Below, piece after piece: positions 1-15,591 of a stretch of DNA of 64,000 nucleotides. Each line of letters opens with the position of its first letter. Position 1 is the stretch's first letter. The position numbers were made by a program, and so were the translations under genes. Below the pieces are notes generated by a model, which was given only the letters and a program-made list of their open reading frames with translations, was not told the origin of the DNA and searched no databases. Source of the DNA: Iris pallida (Eukaryota; Streptophyta; Magnoliopsida; Asparagales; Iridaceae); the NCBI GenBank assembly GCA_029216955.1, contig JANAVB010004177.1:1-64000 (forward strand), given 5' to 3'.

Positions 1-2136
<2,136 letters not shown>

Positions 2137-2150
2137 AATCTACCCACCTT
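2137..2150 (-). other. Polypurine tract of element A
   Basis: On the minus strand this reads AAGGTGGGTAGATT directly before the LTR start TGTAGCC. It matches the tract before the 3' LTR of element F except for the last bases, and the same GAGGACG-type motif lies just upstream of it in both. It would prime plus-strand DNA synthesis. Confidence 0.7.
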
Positions 2151-5100
2151 AAAAATAATTTCGTCCTCGAAATTCAAATTCATAACTATTTCTTAAAAAT
2201 ATTTATGCCTCCTCTTAGCCATTACGTAACTACGAATTATCGAGGACTTCTACCCACCTTTGGTCACCCTACTCTTCAAAACAAAGTTTTAAAATCTTCT
2301 AACTGGTTGCTAACAATCCTACCAACAACTATCTAGGCATATGGTATTTATAATCCTCTCGTATCTACAAACGACCAATTATTTAATAATCAAGCAATAT
2401 TACAATAACTTAGGAATTTCTGATGAACTCTAGGCAGCACGATTATTCGTCACCCCGAAATAGGAAGGGACGAGAATCAAGAGTACATGAAGACAAGGGA
2501 TCGAGAATGATTTCAAATAGTTCAGTTCTATAGTCCAAATACGGTGGTATGCATGGATAGATTTTACTGGGTCTTGATGGGTTCCTAAATTGGGCATCAA
2601 TTGTCAGTTGGATGAACCTTGGACTTCAATCTATATGGACTGGACAAGATCCCTATGATAAGACTATTTCTACTAGGTTAGGGTAACCTAGAATAGATTT
2701 CACCCAAGTGGTCGAGCTCGTTGCCAGTTTGGTTGGTTAGCTAGGTCCTTAAAGCCCAAAAATGCGTCTTCCGTGACTTTTGTGTTTAAGTAGCACGAGA
2801 AGGCACAATTGAGTGGCACACTGGCGACATGTGCGTAGTGGCTTCGAGTAGATCCCCACCATATATTGGGTCGAATGAATTGAGTCAAGGTTGAGTCTCT
2901 AATTGTAGTTAGAAAGTTTATCGGTATTATGGTAAGGGTTATAGCTATTCCTTTTTACTTAGAAGTTGTACCATAAAAATAGAGTACAAGGGGACATGTT
3001 ACATGATGAACCTAGATGAAGGTAGACTCATCTAGATCTTACATATGAAATTTGTTGGAAGATAACAGCTGGTCTTGTGCTCCGAATATTAATGACATGG
3101 CCGGGGACACAAAATGATCTAAATGGATGGTGGGAGTCCAAGGGTACTAATCATCATCCTAAAGGAAGTTATTCTAATCACTCGGTAATCCTGGTATATC
3201 CTAAAAATTTAGAGGGCTTACAGTCTACCCACCTTAGAAGCTAGGACAGGGTTTTAGGAATAATGAGGTTAGAGGGTTCCCAAAGTCCGGATACTGTACC
3301 TCGACTCTTGTTGATAAAGAATAAGGTATCACGTAACGGGATACGGTATATAAGTTAAATCAAGGATCGTTCCTCAATAAACGGAAAACGAGTGTGTATA
3401 AAGACACATGGTCGATATAATAGAATGATCTACTCATCCACTGTATACAAGAGTTATCGACGGGGCAACCAGCTCTAAGGTACAACATCTAAAAAGATTT
3501 GTGAAACTCTAGTTGTGTCAAACCTGTCAGGCTATTGTCACAAGGGTTCTAGTGGTATGGGCCCGTAGTGATCATGTATTGTTGTTGACAACTGGTAGAT
3601 CATAATTTGACAGGATATTTAATCTATGGTATTAGCTAAGCTAGTGACCGTGGTGTTCCAACACTAGTTAGGTCTTAATATCAAAATTTACATAACTAGG
3701 ATAATATTTGTTGGAAACCAATCTCGGGATGAGTATCTACCATAGTCACGGTAAATGATTGCCCTTATTGTCCACTCATCTCATGTCTAATTGTGGGCTT
3801 TGGTCGAGGGACGGTTGAGTCAAGGCACAAGGGTTGAAAGTAAAGGCAATATTCAAGAAAATATTTAGGGACACAATGAATTGTTTCTTGAGAATAGATA
3901 GTCTTCTGGGTTGGCATTACGACTAAGGGTAAAACCCTAATCATTCTTAAATTCAGATGGCTTGAAAGTCCCGATAACAGTTTGGGGTCGAGAGGAGAAC
4001 TAACTCGATCACATGGCTGGCTGACGATAACTACCCTTGTGTATACAACTACCATAGCCATGGGGATACGCGGTATCTCTCTACCAATTACGAGCTTCTG
4101 CCTTTTCGAACTAGTGAAAAACAAAAACAATAAAGAGTTCAAGAAAGATGTTACTGAATACAATCACGTGATTCAAGGGCGAATGTATAATTCAAAAGAA
4201 ATTGTCAAAGCAGTCGTGGATGAGACCCTAGAGACATCTACATCTCAATCCACGTAGGGTAATTAACTAAAGTGCGAACCAAATGTATCATGGTTGATCA
4301 GACCATAATACACTGATTCTGATTAGACAATATGTTAGTGGGCGTCCCCAATAAACATATGTCTTGAATCAAGCTCGATAAAAGAGTAAGCTTGTAAAAA
4401 CTAGGCTGTAATAGCAGCGTTGGTCAAGATAGTCAAAATACAAGTACGTAAGATTTTTGAAAAGAGGCACAAGTAGTTCGAGTTTAGAGGGAATCAAACT
4501 TCACCTGGTGTTCTTGCTTCTATAGACATCCCACTATCATCTTATCCTTAAGGCCTTGGTCGACTAATGGTTTATGGACTTCTGAATTCTATATTCTAGG
4601 TAAACCTATTAGTGTCAGTCAATTTCCTTGTCAATACGTCACAAGGACTACAGAAGGCTAGGCCAGGAGACATGTTATCCAACTTACAAAACTTCCATTA
4701 ATATTGGCTTTGGATCTTATGGGACATACATGGCATTGTTCTATCTTCCATAGTATCCTGAACTTGTAATCTCGTCTGGAATTATTTCACCGAGGATTAT
4801 GCCCTGCCCGTATACTCTGGCTGTGGTAAACCCTTGGCTTCGTGATTCAGATATGATATGTTATCCAATACTCTTCCTTATATTGACACAAGGGTGACTA
4901 CGGTCAAAAAGGACCACTAGCTATAGTTTTGGCAATATCCCATCACCTATATTTCTTAAACTAATTTTACCTCTAGGGGTTGAGTCTCGCCAGTACGCTG
5001 CTGGCTGCAGTGAAACCTTAGTCTCCTTAATTCTAATAAATGGTGACAGTGCGCTGCTGTCCTGCCATTTCGAGTTAACTAACATTTCTTTAACTATATC

Positions 5101-5750
5101 TGAAAATATTCATGAGCTTCTAGAGAATCGAACAAATTGTCCATGAACTAGAGCGTAAGCATTTGTCCTATCAATCTCAACCCTTAAAATAAAGGATTGA
5201 ACAGGAAAGAATTATCTGGGGACAAAAGAAATACAAACATCCTAGTATCTATTTCATATGCATTCAAACTATTGGGGAAAACTTTGAATCGAAACTAACT
5301 CAAGGTCCGTATATGGATAACATAATCAGAAATTTTATAAAATAATAATTCTTAGGGCAACAAGAAATTAAATAGACAATTCAGACTAGGATGTGGGGAT
5401 GATATCTAAAAGACAAAGAGAAGGAATTGAACAATTTATCTAGGTTAGAATATTAATCCTAGGAAGCCCTGGTCTCACCAAGTGAATAATCTATCTACCC
5501 TGGACCATATCGTCCAATCAAGAGGTAATGGTATACCTATGGGGATCTGACAAACTATCAAAATTGATAACTCCTCATCTACATTGCATGGCCTAGACTA
5601 CCCATCGGTAAATTTGTATGAGGGACTCCTAGTCCTAGCCATCCTCTTAAGTTAAATTATTTCTTAATTCGTGAATGAGCATTTCCTAGTCGCAGGCTCA
5701 CAAAAGTACAACTTAAGTACTATCACGAGTTCGCATGATTTGCAAAAACT
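2151..5750 (-). other. Non-coding interior of element A
   Basis: About 3.6 kb without a long open frame or any recognisable gag, protease, RT or integrase motif in any of the frames examined. Parts (about 2880-3190 and 4200-4730) are recognisably similar to 9297-10110 in element B, but in a different order. Motifs like the inverted polypurine tract (TCTACCCACCTT) recur near 2249 and 3231, possibly remnants of older LTR junctions. No gene is supported here. Confidence 0.6.
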
Positions 5751-5768
5751 GACCTGCATGGGCCACCA
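5751..5768 (-). other. Primer-binding site of element A, tRNA-Ile type
   Basis: The minus strand reads TGGTGGCCCATGCAGGTC, 8 bases inside the LTR end at 5777. It is identical over 18 bases to the site in element F. As I recall the plant tRNA-Ile(AAU) 3' end (...GACCTGCATGGGCCA plus CCA), this is an exact complement. The usual plant PBS, TGGTATCAGAGC, is absent. Confidence 0.7.
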
Positions 5769-6282
5769 CAAAAACTTGTCACGACCCGCATCCATTTTTT
5801 TTAAAACGGATACCAGACGTGTCCAAGCCAGCCTACGCCGCAGTGTCGGCGGTAGAACGCTGTCACGGCCATGAAGATCAAAATCACAAATAATGCTCAT
5901 TCACAAAAATTTATTTAACTTACAATGATCACAAGATTTATATTTGCAGGAAATATAAACTTGTACAAATATTAGAATGACTACAACTCCGCTATCTAGC
6001 TAGTTTCTAGGCTTTTGTCTGCAAGTACCCCCGTATCTCCCATGCTAAGTGAATCCACGGCTAACCTGAAAAATGTTAGTTTTCAGTCAGGAATGGAACG
6101 AGCACAATTCACTGAATGCAATTTTAATAAAGAAAATGACTATAAAACAGAGGTTAGACATCAATCATGAGTTTTGAAAATAAACAGTAAACACGGAAAA
6201 CCAATATCAATAAATAGACACAAAAATACTTTCCCCAACTGTTAGAAGTACCTTTGATATGTGATCGGTCTCGGGACAATTA

Positions 6283-6565
6283 TGTGACACGGTCTACACG
6301 GTCTAAAGTTACACGGTCTACAGTTACACGGTCTACAATTACACGGTCTACAGTTACACGGTCTACAGAAAATATTGCAGTAAAGAAACACTGTCTACAA
6401 AATAATAATCACGATCTACACAGTTTAAATACAGTAATAATCACGATCTACACTGTCTACTTTGCAATAAATAAATTACTGTCTACACTGTCTACAAGAA
6501 ATAAATAAATCACTGTCTACACTGTCTACAAGAAATAAATGCAACACGGTCTACACGGTCTAAGG
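6283..6565. repeat. Minisatellite with ACGGTCTAC core in LTR A
   Basis: Tandem and near-tandem copies of a unit built on CACGGTCTACAGTTA, best ordered at 6283-6370, with degenerate copies (CACTGTCTAC, CACGATCTAC) as far as about 6565. Confidence 0.85.
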
Positions 6566-7915
6566 TCAGATCACACATCCTTGGTACTTCTCATTCCCGA
6601 CTCAACAATTTATAATAGAAAATAATCACATAACCAATGGCCAATCAATAAAATATAGTGAAAATCAATATCGAAATGCAGACAATAAACTGTACTCGCA
6701 TGTGGTCCTGTGCTGATGAAACCGATAATCTGAACTACGCAATGTGTCACAATAGTCAAAACACGTACAACAGTCCCTGGATGTCGAAATAGACAATACC
6801 AATGATCTCAGAATAGTCCAATTAGCTAGGATTGCCTGTCCTTAAGTCCAATTCTGGACACAGGGGCAAAACGATAATTTCGGGCCAAAACGGTATCCGT
6901 CGTTGGACCCGCTTTGCACCAAAAAGCGTGCCAGAGTCAATGGTCTCTAAAGTCGTCAAACTATATATCTATGGATCTAATTTTTTGATACGAATCCAAC
7001 CGTATGTCCAGAGTTGGATTTCGACGGGCCGTGCACAAAATCGCCCGTTGAGTGGGACCGTGGGGCCCGCAAAACGGTGATTTTATCAACTATCTCAGAA
7101 TCGGACCAAATTTGGCATACAGGACCAGAAAAACAATACGGTCCTACTGGCGCAAGTTTCGTCTCGATCTGATGAGCGTGCACAAAGTAATTAAAAAATT
7201 TACAAAGTGCACGATACGGTAAATTTCGACGGATACGCATCAAATTCGTCACGCACACGCGACCAATTTGAATTCCGTCTAAGCCCACACGACCATGAAG
7301 CCGATACACAGCTTTCGATGCTTTCGGTTCGTGACCACGTCGTCCGGATTGGCGGGACGCACGTCGTGTGGAGCGATTTTTCATAATTTTAAAACAAGTT
7401 TTCGTCAAAGTTCGGGATTCGATTTCTTGGCGCACAGTCGATGGAATCGACTTCTGCAAAATGGGCCATGAAGCCCTATATGTTGTCTCTAAACCTATTC
7501 AAGTACATTTTTGACTCAGTTCAAGGATTTACGAGAAATTGCCTTCCAACAGGGTGTTTGTACTGCTATGTGTTGTCCTGTTTTGGGGTAGTTTTTCGTT
7601 GCTTTTGCGTCGATTTTATTGACAACCTCATTCGTCTAAATAAAAACTAACTTAAGGGATTTGAAGGCGTACATGTTGTCATCATACCTGAAGAAGAATC
7701 TAAGAAAAAGATCGAGCGACGAGGATGATATTTGACGACGAATTTGGGGTCGTCACAGCGTTCCTCTGTCCAGGCGCTGTTGTATCCTCGCGGCTTTGGG
7801 CGGCCTGGCTGGTCGACGGCGGCCGGCCCGCCGCGGGGGCGCGCACGCACGTGCGTGTGGGGGAGGGAGGCGCAGGTTCGTTAGGGTTTGGTCGTTTCGA
7901 ACTCTTCCCCCTCAG

Positions 7916-7923
7916 TATATATT
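7916..7923 (-). promoter_or_regulatory. Possible TATA box of LTR A
   Basis: AATATATA on the minus strand, just before the G/C-rich half of the LTR. The same site is at about 780-787 in the 3' LTR. Weak evidence: the LTR also holds much AT-repeat sequence, so position rather than motif is the argument. Confidence 0.3.
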
Positions 7924-8612
7924 CGGATGACCTGCTGCGTTTGTGAGGGTCGGGGCCAACTCGTGGGGAGCTCGGGTTGCGCTAAGGGCCTGGTTTTGGG
8001 CTTGGGGTTGGTAGACTGTGGACCGGTAGGTCAGCAGCTGTTCGGGTTGCTGCTCCTGTGGGGGAGCATATGGAGATTCCTGCGATTCTTCATATTTGGT
8101 TACAGGTATTACTTGATATGGGGCATTGATTCAGTTTACATATATTTACACATTTCTCATATTTACTTATATATTTATATATATATCTACATATATATAT
8201 ATACACTTATATAATGATATATATATCATTCCATTAATATAATTTAAGTAGACATATTCGTAGGTATATATATATATCTACATATATATGTGTATGTGAT
8301 CATGTGACCATACATACCTATATATATATATAACATGTATATACACATATACGTTATTAAATCCTGAATACATTTATATGCCTAATCCAATATATTCATT
8401 AATATAACATGTATACATATTCATTAATAAATCCTAAATACATATTTATATTCCTATATAATAAAAAATATATATATACATATGATACCATAATATTGCA
8501 TCTTCCTAATATATAGTTGTTATAGCAATATGTACACAGATTATAAAAATATATTCATTATCAAAATTAGAATTAACCAATAATAATAATCCTAATATTA
8601 CTGAAAATTAAA

Positions 8613-8730
<118 letters not shown>

Positions 8731-9296
8731 ATGAACTCATCAGATACGCCATTTATTTGGCTCCAGAAATTCATACAATATTCTAAATGCTATTTAATAT
8801 TAATAATACCTATATTCTACCCATAACAAATATTTAGAAATAATCGCCAATTCCTAAATATATATACAAAACATTTGTATTCACCAAATATGTCTACAAG
8901 GCCGTATTTGGTCCCATTACATACCTACAAAGGCTTGGATTCGGTTTGGGCCCAGTTCGGACTAAGTTGGTACAATCGGGTCATCTAAAATCAATATATT
9001 TATTTAATAAATAAATAGTTCATCGGTGGGGGTTAAGTCGTAACTTAATCTGATTTTCCTAGTTAGGACACTCATATGGCTTTGCATTCCCCTACCATGG
9101 CTAAACACTAGTCAAGGCACGCCACTGAGCTATCCGTGCCATGATTTTTAGTCACCTTGCACTCCAAATCTCAATTATGGCTGAAATCATCTACCGTAAT
9201 AATTAACTATTTAATTATTTATAAAAATCTAAAATCACCATTTAAATCAAATAAATAATAAAAAATATTTTGAAAATTTTGGGAAGGGAGGCTACA

Positions 9297-10640
9297 AAGG
9301 CTGTCGCAGATGAGACTCTAGGGGCAAGTTTTACTATGTCTCCATCCACGTAGGGTAATATAAGCACAGCGAACCAAAGTGCAATAGGTTGATCAGACCA
9401 TCATGCACTGGTTCTGAATAGACAACATGTTAGTGAGTGCACCCAATAACACATACGTCATGAACAAGCTCGATAAAAGAATAAGCTTGTAAAACTAAGA
9501 CTAAATTATCGGCATAAGGTAGTTAAAATATACCGGAGGTAATGATGAAGGAAATTAAGTAGTCCAAGACCTTTTAAAATTAAGTCTTGTCCGAAGCGTG
9601 GGCCTATGCAGTTGGCTTTGTTGGCTAGCTAAGTTAGTGTCCTCTGAATATAGTCTGAGTAAACTCATCAACATGATTCATAAGGACAAAGGATTTGTTA
9701 GGTTGTGAGGTATTCTACCCAACTTACAAGAGTTCAACTAATAGTGTGATGGGACAATGGGTCAGGAATCAAGATAGAGTACAAGGTAAAGCATTTAAGG
9801 AATTAAGTAGAACACAATAACATATAGCGTCAAAAGACTTAGTCAAGGTTGGATCTCTAATTGAAGTCAAAAAGTATTTTGGTATCATGGTAGAAGTTAT
9901 AGTTTAGTCATTTTGACCAGAAAGTCATATAAAAAATAGAGTACAAGCAGACGTGTTTTAATGGGACATGATATACCTAGATGATAGTGAGCTCGTCTAG
10001 ATCTTGTATATAAAATTTGTTTGAAGGTAACAGCTAGTCTCGTGCTCCGAATAGCAAGGTCACGATCGAGGACACAAAATGATCTAAATAGAAAGTGGGT
10101 GTTCATGAGGCACTAATTTATCATCTAGTGGAAACCAATTTATCCTAATCAATTGGTAAAAGAAGTCTAGAGGGCATTCAATCGATAATCTCTAGAAATT
10201 CCTCTCTCAAAATTAAAACCAGGGCATGATTTTATGATTGATAAAGTTAGAAATATTCCAAGTCATGGTATCATACCTTGACTTGATATCATAGGGTACA
10301 GATAACATAATGCGGTAGATATGAATCAAGGATGAAGTGATTTCAATTAGATGGAAGGATATTGTGTATGTCATCCTTGTGTTCCCATGGGAATTCTCTT
10401 GGCATGAAACACTATAATGACATACAAACCGAGGACATGGGCCATTTCATATATATAAAGTCTACAAAAAGGTATCTAACTCTAAGGCATGTCTTGGAAA
10501 TCCTTTTTGACCAAATCCTTAATCGCAAGTCTGGCTATGATACGGTCTATGGGTTTACTAAAGATGTTTATAGGTAGTACCCTGCAGTGCAATTGCTAAC
10601 TCTTAATCCCAATGTGTTTAGGAAGAACGAGATAACTATT
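9297..10640 (-). other. Non-coding interior of element B
   Basis: No gene is supported. 9297-9530 resembles 4205-4420 and 9840-10110 resembles 2880-3190 in the interior of element A, so both elements carry related but rearranged non-coding sequence where pol would normally be. Confidence 0.55.
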
Positions 10641-12125
10641 CTAGGCATGGATATGACACAAATGAAGGTGAATCGATAATGTATTAACTAGAATAATACC
10701 TGTGGTATCTGTCAACTCGGAAAAGGTGTCTAGCACTGTCATGGTGAATGCTTGTCCTTGCCTCAGATTATTTATTTCTTCGCTAGCAGGCCTATACTCT
10801 GGTGTCTGACCCACCAAGGTTGGTCCCTCCTGATATTCTTCTAGGGGAGGTAGTGGTGGTGCACCTGGTCTGAGAGTTTTTGGCCCTCGTAACTGCTGCT
10901 GTGATGGTGCTGGAGCTAAACTGTGTGTAGCATGTCGGTTGGGACAATCTCGAAGTTTATGCTCATTGGAACCGCAATTAAAGCAACACTTTAGTCGCCG
11001 ACGACAGTCCTTCTGCTGGTGCCCTCTCCTTCCACAAAACTGGCAGGTTATTGTACTTGGGATTTGGTAGGGCATGACTTGTTGATATTGTGCAGTAGGT
11101 CGTCGTTCAGGGCCTCCTGAACTAAGTTGAACTGGAAGGTCTATCGGGGCATAATATCTTTGAGTTTGTTGTGCCTCCATGTGAAGGATCTCCTGACTTC
11201 TAGCTTCTTCTAATACTGCGGCGTACGAAATTCTGGATTGCACAGTAGTATGTGTTTTAAGCTCGGGCCTTAATCCATTATGAAACCTTTTTGCCTTCTC
11301 CTTCTCCGTTGGCATCAATCCCTCTGCAAATCTGCTTAGTCGGCTAAATTCTGTATCATACTCGTCAACCGACTTGTCGCCTTGTTTGAGGTGGAGGAAC
11401 TGATCATACAATATATTTCGAGCAGCGATTGGAAAGTACTTCTTGTTGAAGAGTTTGTAGAACTCTTCCTATGAATGATTGGTACCCAAGCGCCTCTCCT
11501 CCGCTTTCCACCAATGATGGGCATTGTCCTCGAGTAATAAATCAACTGCGGTCATCCAATCTTCTTTAGGCAACTGTGATGCCCTTAACTTCTTTTCGGT
11601 GCTAATAAGCCATGAAGAAACTTCTAGTGGGCCTTCGGTACCTTTGAAAGTCTTCGGATTCATTTGGGTAAAATCTGGAATACTGTCTACGTATGAATGG
11701 GGCCCTGGTGGAGGTGCTGGTACTTGGGCTGGTGGTAGAGATGGGGGTCTATTACGTGGGACCATCACGTCTTGTCTCAAAAGCTCATTTTGCTGCCACT
11801 GAGCCAGCAATAAAGTATAAAGGAACCGATTGGTATCATCTCCATCAATCGGGGGCATAGGCATCTGCGGTCCAGCTTGAGGTAGATTCTGATGAAGGGG
11901 TGGTGGAGTATACCCTCCCTGGGGTACAGGGTTCTACTGAACAGGCTGAACTAACTGGGGTTCAGAGGCTTGGGGATGCTGGTGAGTAGGTGGGGTCGTC
12001 TGGTCTGGCTGAGAAGGCATGGTTGAGGTTGCTATAGGATGCTGTGAGTGAATTTGCTCCTCTTGGGCTGCCGAGTCTCCTGGGGTGATGGCAAGTGGTG
12101 CAACGCTACCGCTATGAGGTTTCAT
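10641..12125 (-). pseudogene. gag: gag of element B, with two in-frame stops
   Basis: One reading register runs from an ATG at 12125 to 10641, interrupted by TAG at 11934-11936 and at 11469-11471. The N-terminal third is rich in Pro and Gln. Next comes a retrotransposon capsid (retrotrans_gag) region (TEGPLEVSSWL... to about NGLRPELKTH), then paired zinc knuckles: CQFCGRRGHQQKDC and CFNCGSNEHKLRDC, both C-X2-C-X4-H-X4-C. Gag would form the virus-like particle and bind the RNA. The frame runs on into a TGIILVN segment resembling the start of the protease region and then ends, so pol is missing. The second stop falls where a Trp codon is expected; that is inference from family pattern. Confidence 0.85.
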
Positions 12126-12305
12126 TTTCTGGCACGAGATATAAAATTTTTGTTAGAACAATTTTAAGCTAGATGCAAGTCAAGCAGTCAATGAGAGTTT
12201 GAAGAGGAATCAAGGGAGGTATCAAACATGTGGATGAGATTCCTAATTTCTAATCCTATATGCAGGCTCGTATCAGCATAGTTATGTAGCCGATACGATA
12301 TGCTC

Positions 12306-12323
12306 GACCTGCATGGGCTACCA
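12306..12323 (-). other. Primer-binding site of element B, tRNA-Ile type with one mismatch
   Basis: The minus strand reads TGGTAGCCCATGCAGGTC, 8 bases inside the LTR end. It differs from the sites in A and F at one base. Confidence 0.65.
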
Positions 12324-12331
12324 CAAAAACA

Positions 12332-15300
12332 TGTAACGCCCCTGTCCCAAAATACGTGGGACAAGGTACATAGACATGCCAGCTGTATACATACGAAGTA
12401 TACACCAATATATGGAAACCTCGTATGAATACACAAGCTGTAAAATACAGTAAACCAAGAGTAATCTAATCTCATCCACGAAATATAAGAATAAAAGATG
12501 TCATATAATGATAATGAATTGTCATTGTTACATATAATTGGGCGGAGACAAATCCACTACCAACTATGAAAAGAAATATAAAAGAATAAATTTTTGGCTA
12601 GCGAAGCGAAGACGATCTAAGCGCAATCATCCTCGAAGAAATAGAGATGGTCACAGCTAGAGCTAGAGCACCTGCGAAAGACAAGAACACACACCTGGAG
12701 AGATAACCAGGTCCTTAGAGGGACGTAACAAGACACATAATATCATGCCATATAAACTGAATAAATACTGCTCAAATAAATAAATCAATTGAATTATAAC
12801 ATGGTCCAATACACACCTATTGAACTAGCGTACCATCCCCCCAACCAAACAAGGACATGAGATGGTAAACTAATTCACGGTGACGTATCTTTCCATGCTA
12901 TGAATCCAATATGGTATCCGGACCCCAACAAGGTTCAATACCTTCTCATCGAAGTAGTAAGTCACACCTACAACCAAACAAGGACAAGATGTGACGAACT
13001 AATCCGCGACAAGTTATTGTTCCAAGCCACGGTCAGATACAAGTACACAAACCAAAGGTACTCATACCTAACGGATAAGGGTAGCCTAACCGTTCTAAGT
13101 GAATGCAGTTTTAAGAACAGTTCATGGTCGCATGACTACCCGGTCAAGTCAATAAAATACCAATGCAGTACCTCAGTAGCGAGTCACAACACCGTATACT
13201 ATTCCTCAGTATCGAGCGAGTCTATAGCATATAGTCTACCTATCGTTCCTCAGTAGCGAGCGAGTCTACGATAGATAGGGTAGTAGTCAACTTCCAATCA
13301 TGTTCTCTCCGTCCAATGCCGACTCATAACTGCTAAGTCTTCTAGCATGCAATTCTATTAGCAGTTATTTCCTAGCGCACGGCTTATACGTACTGGTGGC
13401 CACCCAATCACGCATGTCCGAGTCCTATATGTGACTCACAACAACGTGGAATAAATGTGTCAAGGCCTATGAATGCAACACACACGGTGGTCCCTTAAAT
13501 CTAGGTTTAAGGTGTAAGAAAAATACATAGCAGGAAATATAAATGAACAGTAAGTTCTAACAGGTTATGCCATGTATCACAGTTTATTTTGCATAAAAAA
13601 ATAATAAATAGTGCATGAAATATGAGCTAAAATAAATAAACAGCAAATGGCAAGGTGTCTTGCCTGAGGGTGGTGCGAGATGTAGCAAAATCCAACAGTC
13701 AGAATCGTCAACACGAAAGTCAAAATCCACAAGGAGCTCCGGATGCTCAAACAAACATCACGAACGAGTTTGGAATAAAAGATATACCTAGGAAAAGCCT
13801 ATCCAAAAGTTAAATTCTGGAACAGGAGCAAAATCGTAATTTCGGGTCAAAACGATGTCCGTCGTTGGACCCGTTTTGCACCGAAATGCGTGCCAGTACC
13901 TACGGTCTCTAAAGTCGCCAAACTACATGTCTACGGGTCCGGTTTGAGGAGACGAACTCAACGGTATGTCCACTTTTGGATTCTGATGAGCCGTGCACAA
14001 ATTCGCCCGTTAGAACGGGTCGCGGGCCCGCCAAATAGGCATTCCATTCGACCTTCTCAGAATCGGACCAAACTTGACATACAGGACCAGAAAAATGATA
14101 CGATCCTGTTGGCATAAGTTTCATCTCGATACAACGAACATACACGAAGTTATGGCCAAGTTTGTAAAATGCCGATACGGGGGTATCTCGACGGATATGC
14201 ACTTATTTCGTCGCGTACACGCAACGAAATCGAGTTCCGTCAGTTTCCACACGTCGAAAACATCCATACGCGCCTTTCGATGCGTATGGTGCACGACCAC
14301 GTCGCCCGGTTTGTCGGGGCGCACGGCGTATCGGAGAGTTTTTATTAAATTCATTATTTTAAAACCAACTTTTTTTCTAAACTTTGAGGCTGTTTTAACA
14401 TCAATATAATTAATGAAAACAAAACGAAAAGATGGGTTTCTATCTCGTATAGGTTGTCTATACATCCTTTCAAATAGAAAATCTAAACTGTTAATGGTTT
14501 TGGCAAGACCTGCCTTCCAAGTCGTGGGTTGGGACAGCTCTAAAACTGTTCTATTCCGACAGTTTTTTGGGAACTTTGGTTCGAGTTTCCGAGAAACATA
14601 TAGGGTTTAGCTCGATTCTAACAGAAGGGATTTCTAGGGGGTAGGGTTGTCATCATACCTGACCAAGCGGTTCGTGAAACGACGAAGTAACGACGGAGAA
14701 ATCACGTCGTGAAGTGGGGCAGGAGGCTGAACTGCTGCTGGTGCTCGGGATACGGTGGCCGTTCGACCACGGCCTTGCGGCGGCTTAGGCCGGGGTCTGA
14801 CGGCGGTGGCGGCGTCGGGGCGTTCGCCTGGGCCGGGGGTTGTCAAGGGTCTCAGGGTCGAGGCTGCGACGAAGAGTTGCTAGGGTTTGCGGGTTCTCGA
14901 TCTCGCATTCAGCAGTATACATAACCGAGTTATATATAACTCTGTGCGGCCAAGCGGCTTGGGTGCGGGCTCAGCTCCCTTACTGGGACTTGGGGTGAGC
15001 GGGCTGGGCTAGCCCTTGCGGGCTTGGTGATAGGGCCTGGCCCAATGGCTGGGCCGGGCTTCTCTTTTTGTTTGTTTTTTTTCCTTTACTATTATATATA
15101 TATATATATATATATGTATGTAGGTATATATAGACATACATATATACACACACATATATATAAAAACCCAATAAAATTCCAATTAAAACTCCTAAATCTA
15201 AACATTTGTCTAAAACAATTTAATTATCAATATAAAAAAAAGTAATAATAAAAATAAAAGTTCATGATGTATATATATTACCACTATTTTTAAAATACAA

Positions 15301-15591
15301 CAATCCTTTAAATACTTAATAAGTTCCTAAAGAAAATATATTCTAGAAATTTTAAAACAAAATGATAGTACTTTCTAAAGTATTTGTAACCTATAATATA
15401 GAATTATTTTGTATAAAATAACCCACACCTAATATCAAATAAAAATAAAAATAAGTTTCTACTCACTTTATAAGTCCAAAATATAAATTTACCACTTCTA
15501 GGGAATAATTATTTCTTTTTAAATAAAAAACCAATTAATTATATTTAAGAATAATAAATAAAAGTAGAAAAAAATTTATGGGGGGTTTACA
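12332..15591 (-). repeat. 5' LTR of element B
   Basis: Starts TGTAACGCCC at 12332, adjacent to the PBS, and ends ...GGTTTACA near 15591 (an alternative end is ACA at 15595). Length is about 3.26 kb. 13800-14650 is a diverged relative of 6830-7700 in LTR A. A small local duplication containing CCTCAGTAGCGAGCGAGTC lies at 13207-13270. The proline-, alanine- or glycine-rich short open frames are not believable proteins. Confidence 0.7.
14931..14938 (-). promoter_or_regulatory. Possible TATA box of LTR B
   Basis: TATATATA on the minus strand, followed downstream by the G/C-rich part of the LTR, the same layout as in LTR A. Confidence 0.35.

Larger units (their letters stand above)
9297..15591 (-). 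mobile_element. Element B: gypsy retrotransposon, interrupted by element A
   Basis: Read on the minus strand: 5' LTR (12332-15591), primer-binding site (12306-12323), broken gag (12125-10641), then non-coding interior down to 9297, where element A begins. The remaining interior and the 3' LTR must lie below the window start. No protease, RT or integrase is visible in the part present. Confidence 0.75.

Noticed and set aside
3765..4257. Overlapping open frames of 91 and 132 codons inside element A
   Set aside because: They overlap on opposite strands, lack recognisable motifs and lie in the non-coding interior. The similar segment in B is not open.
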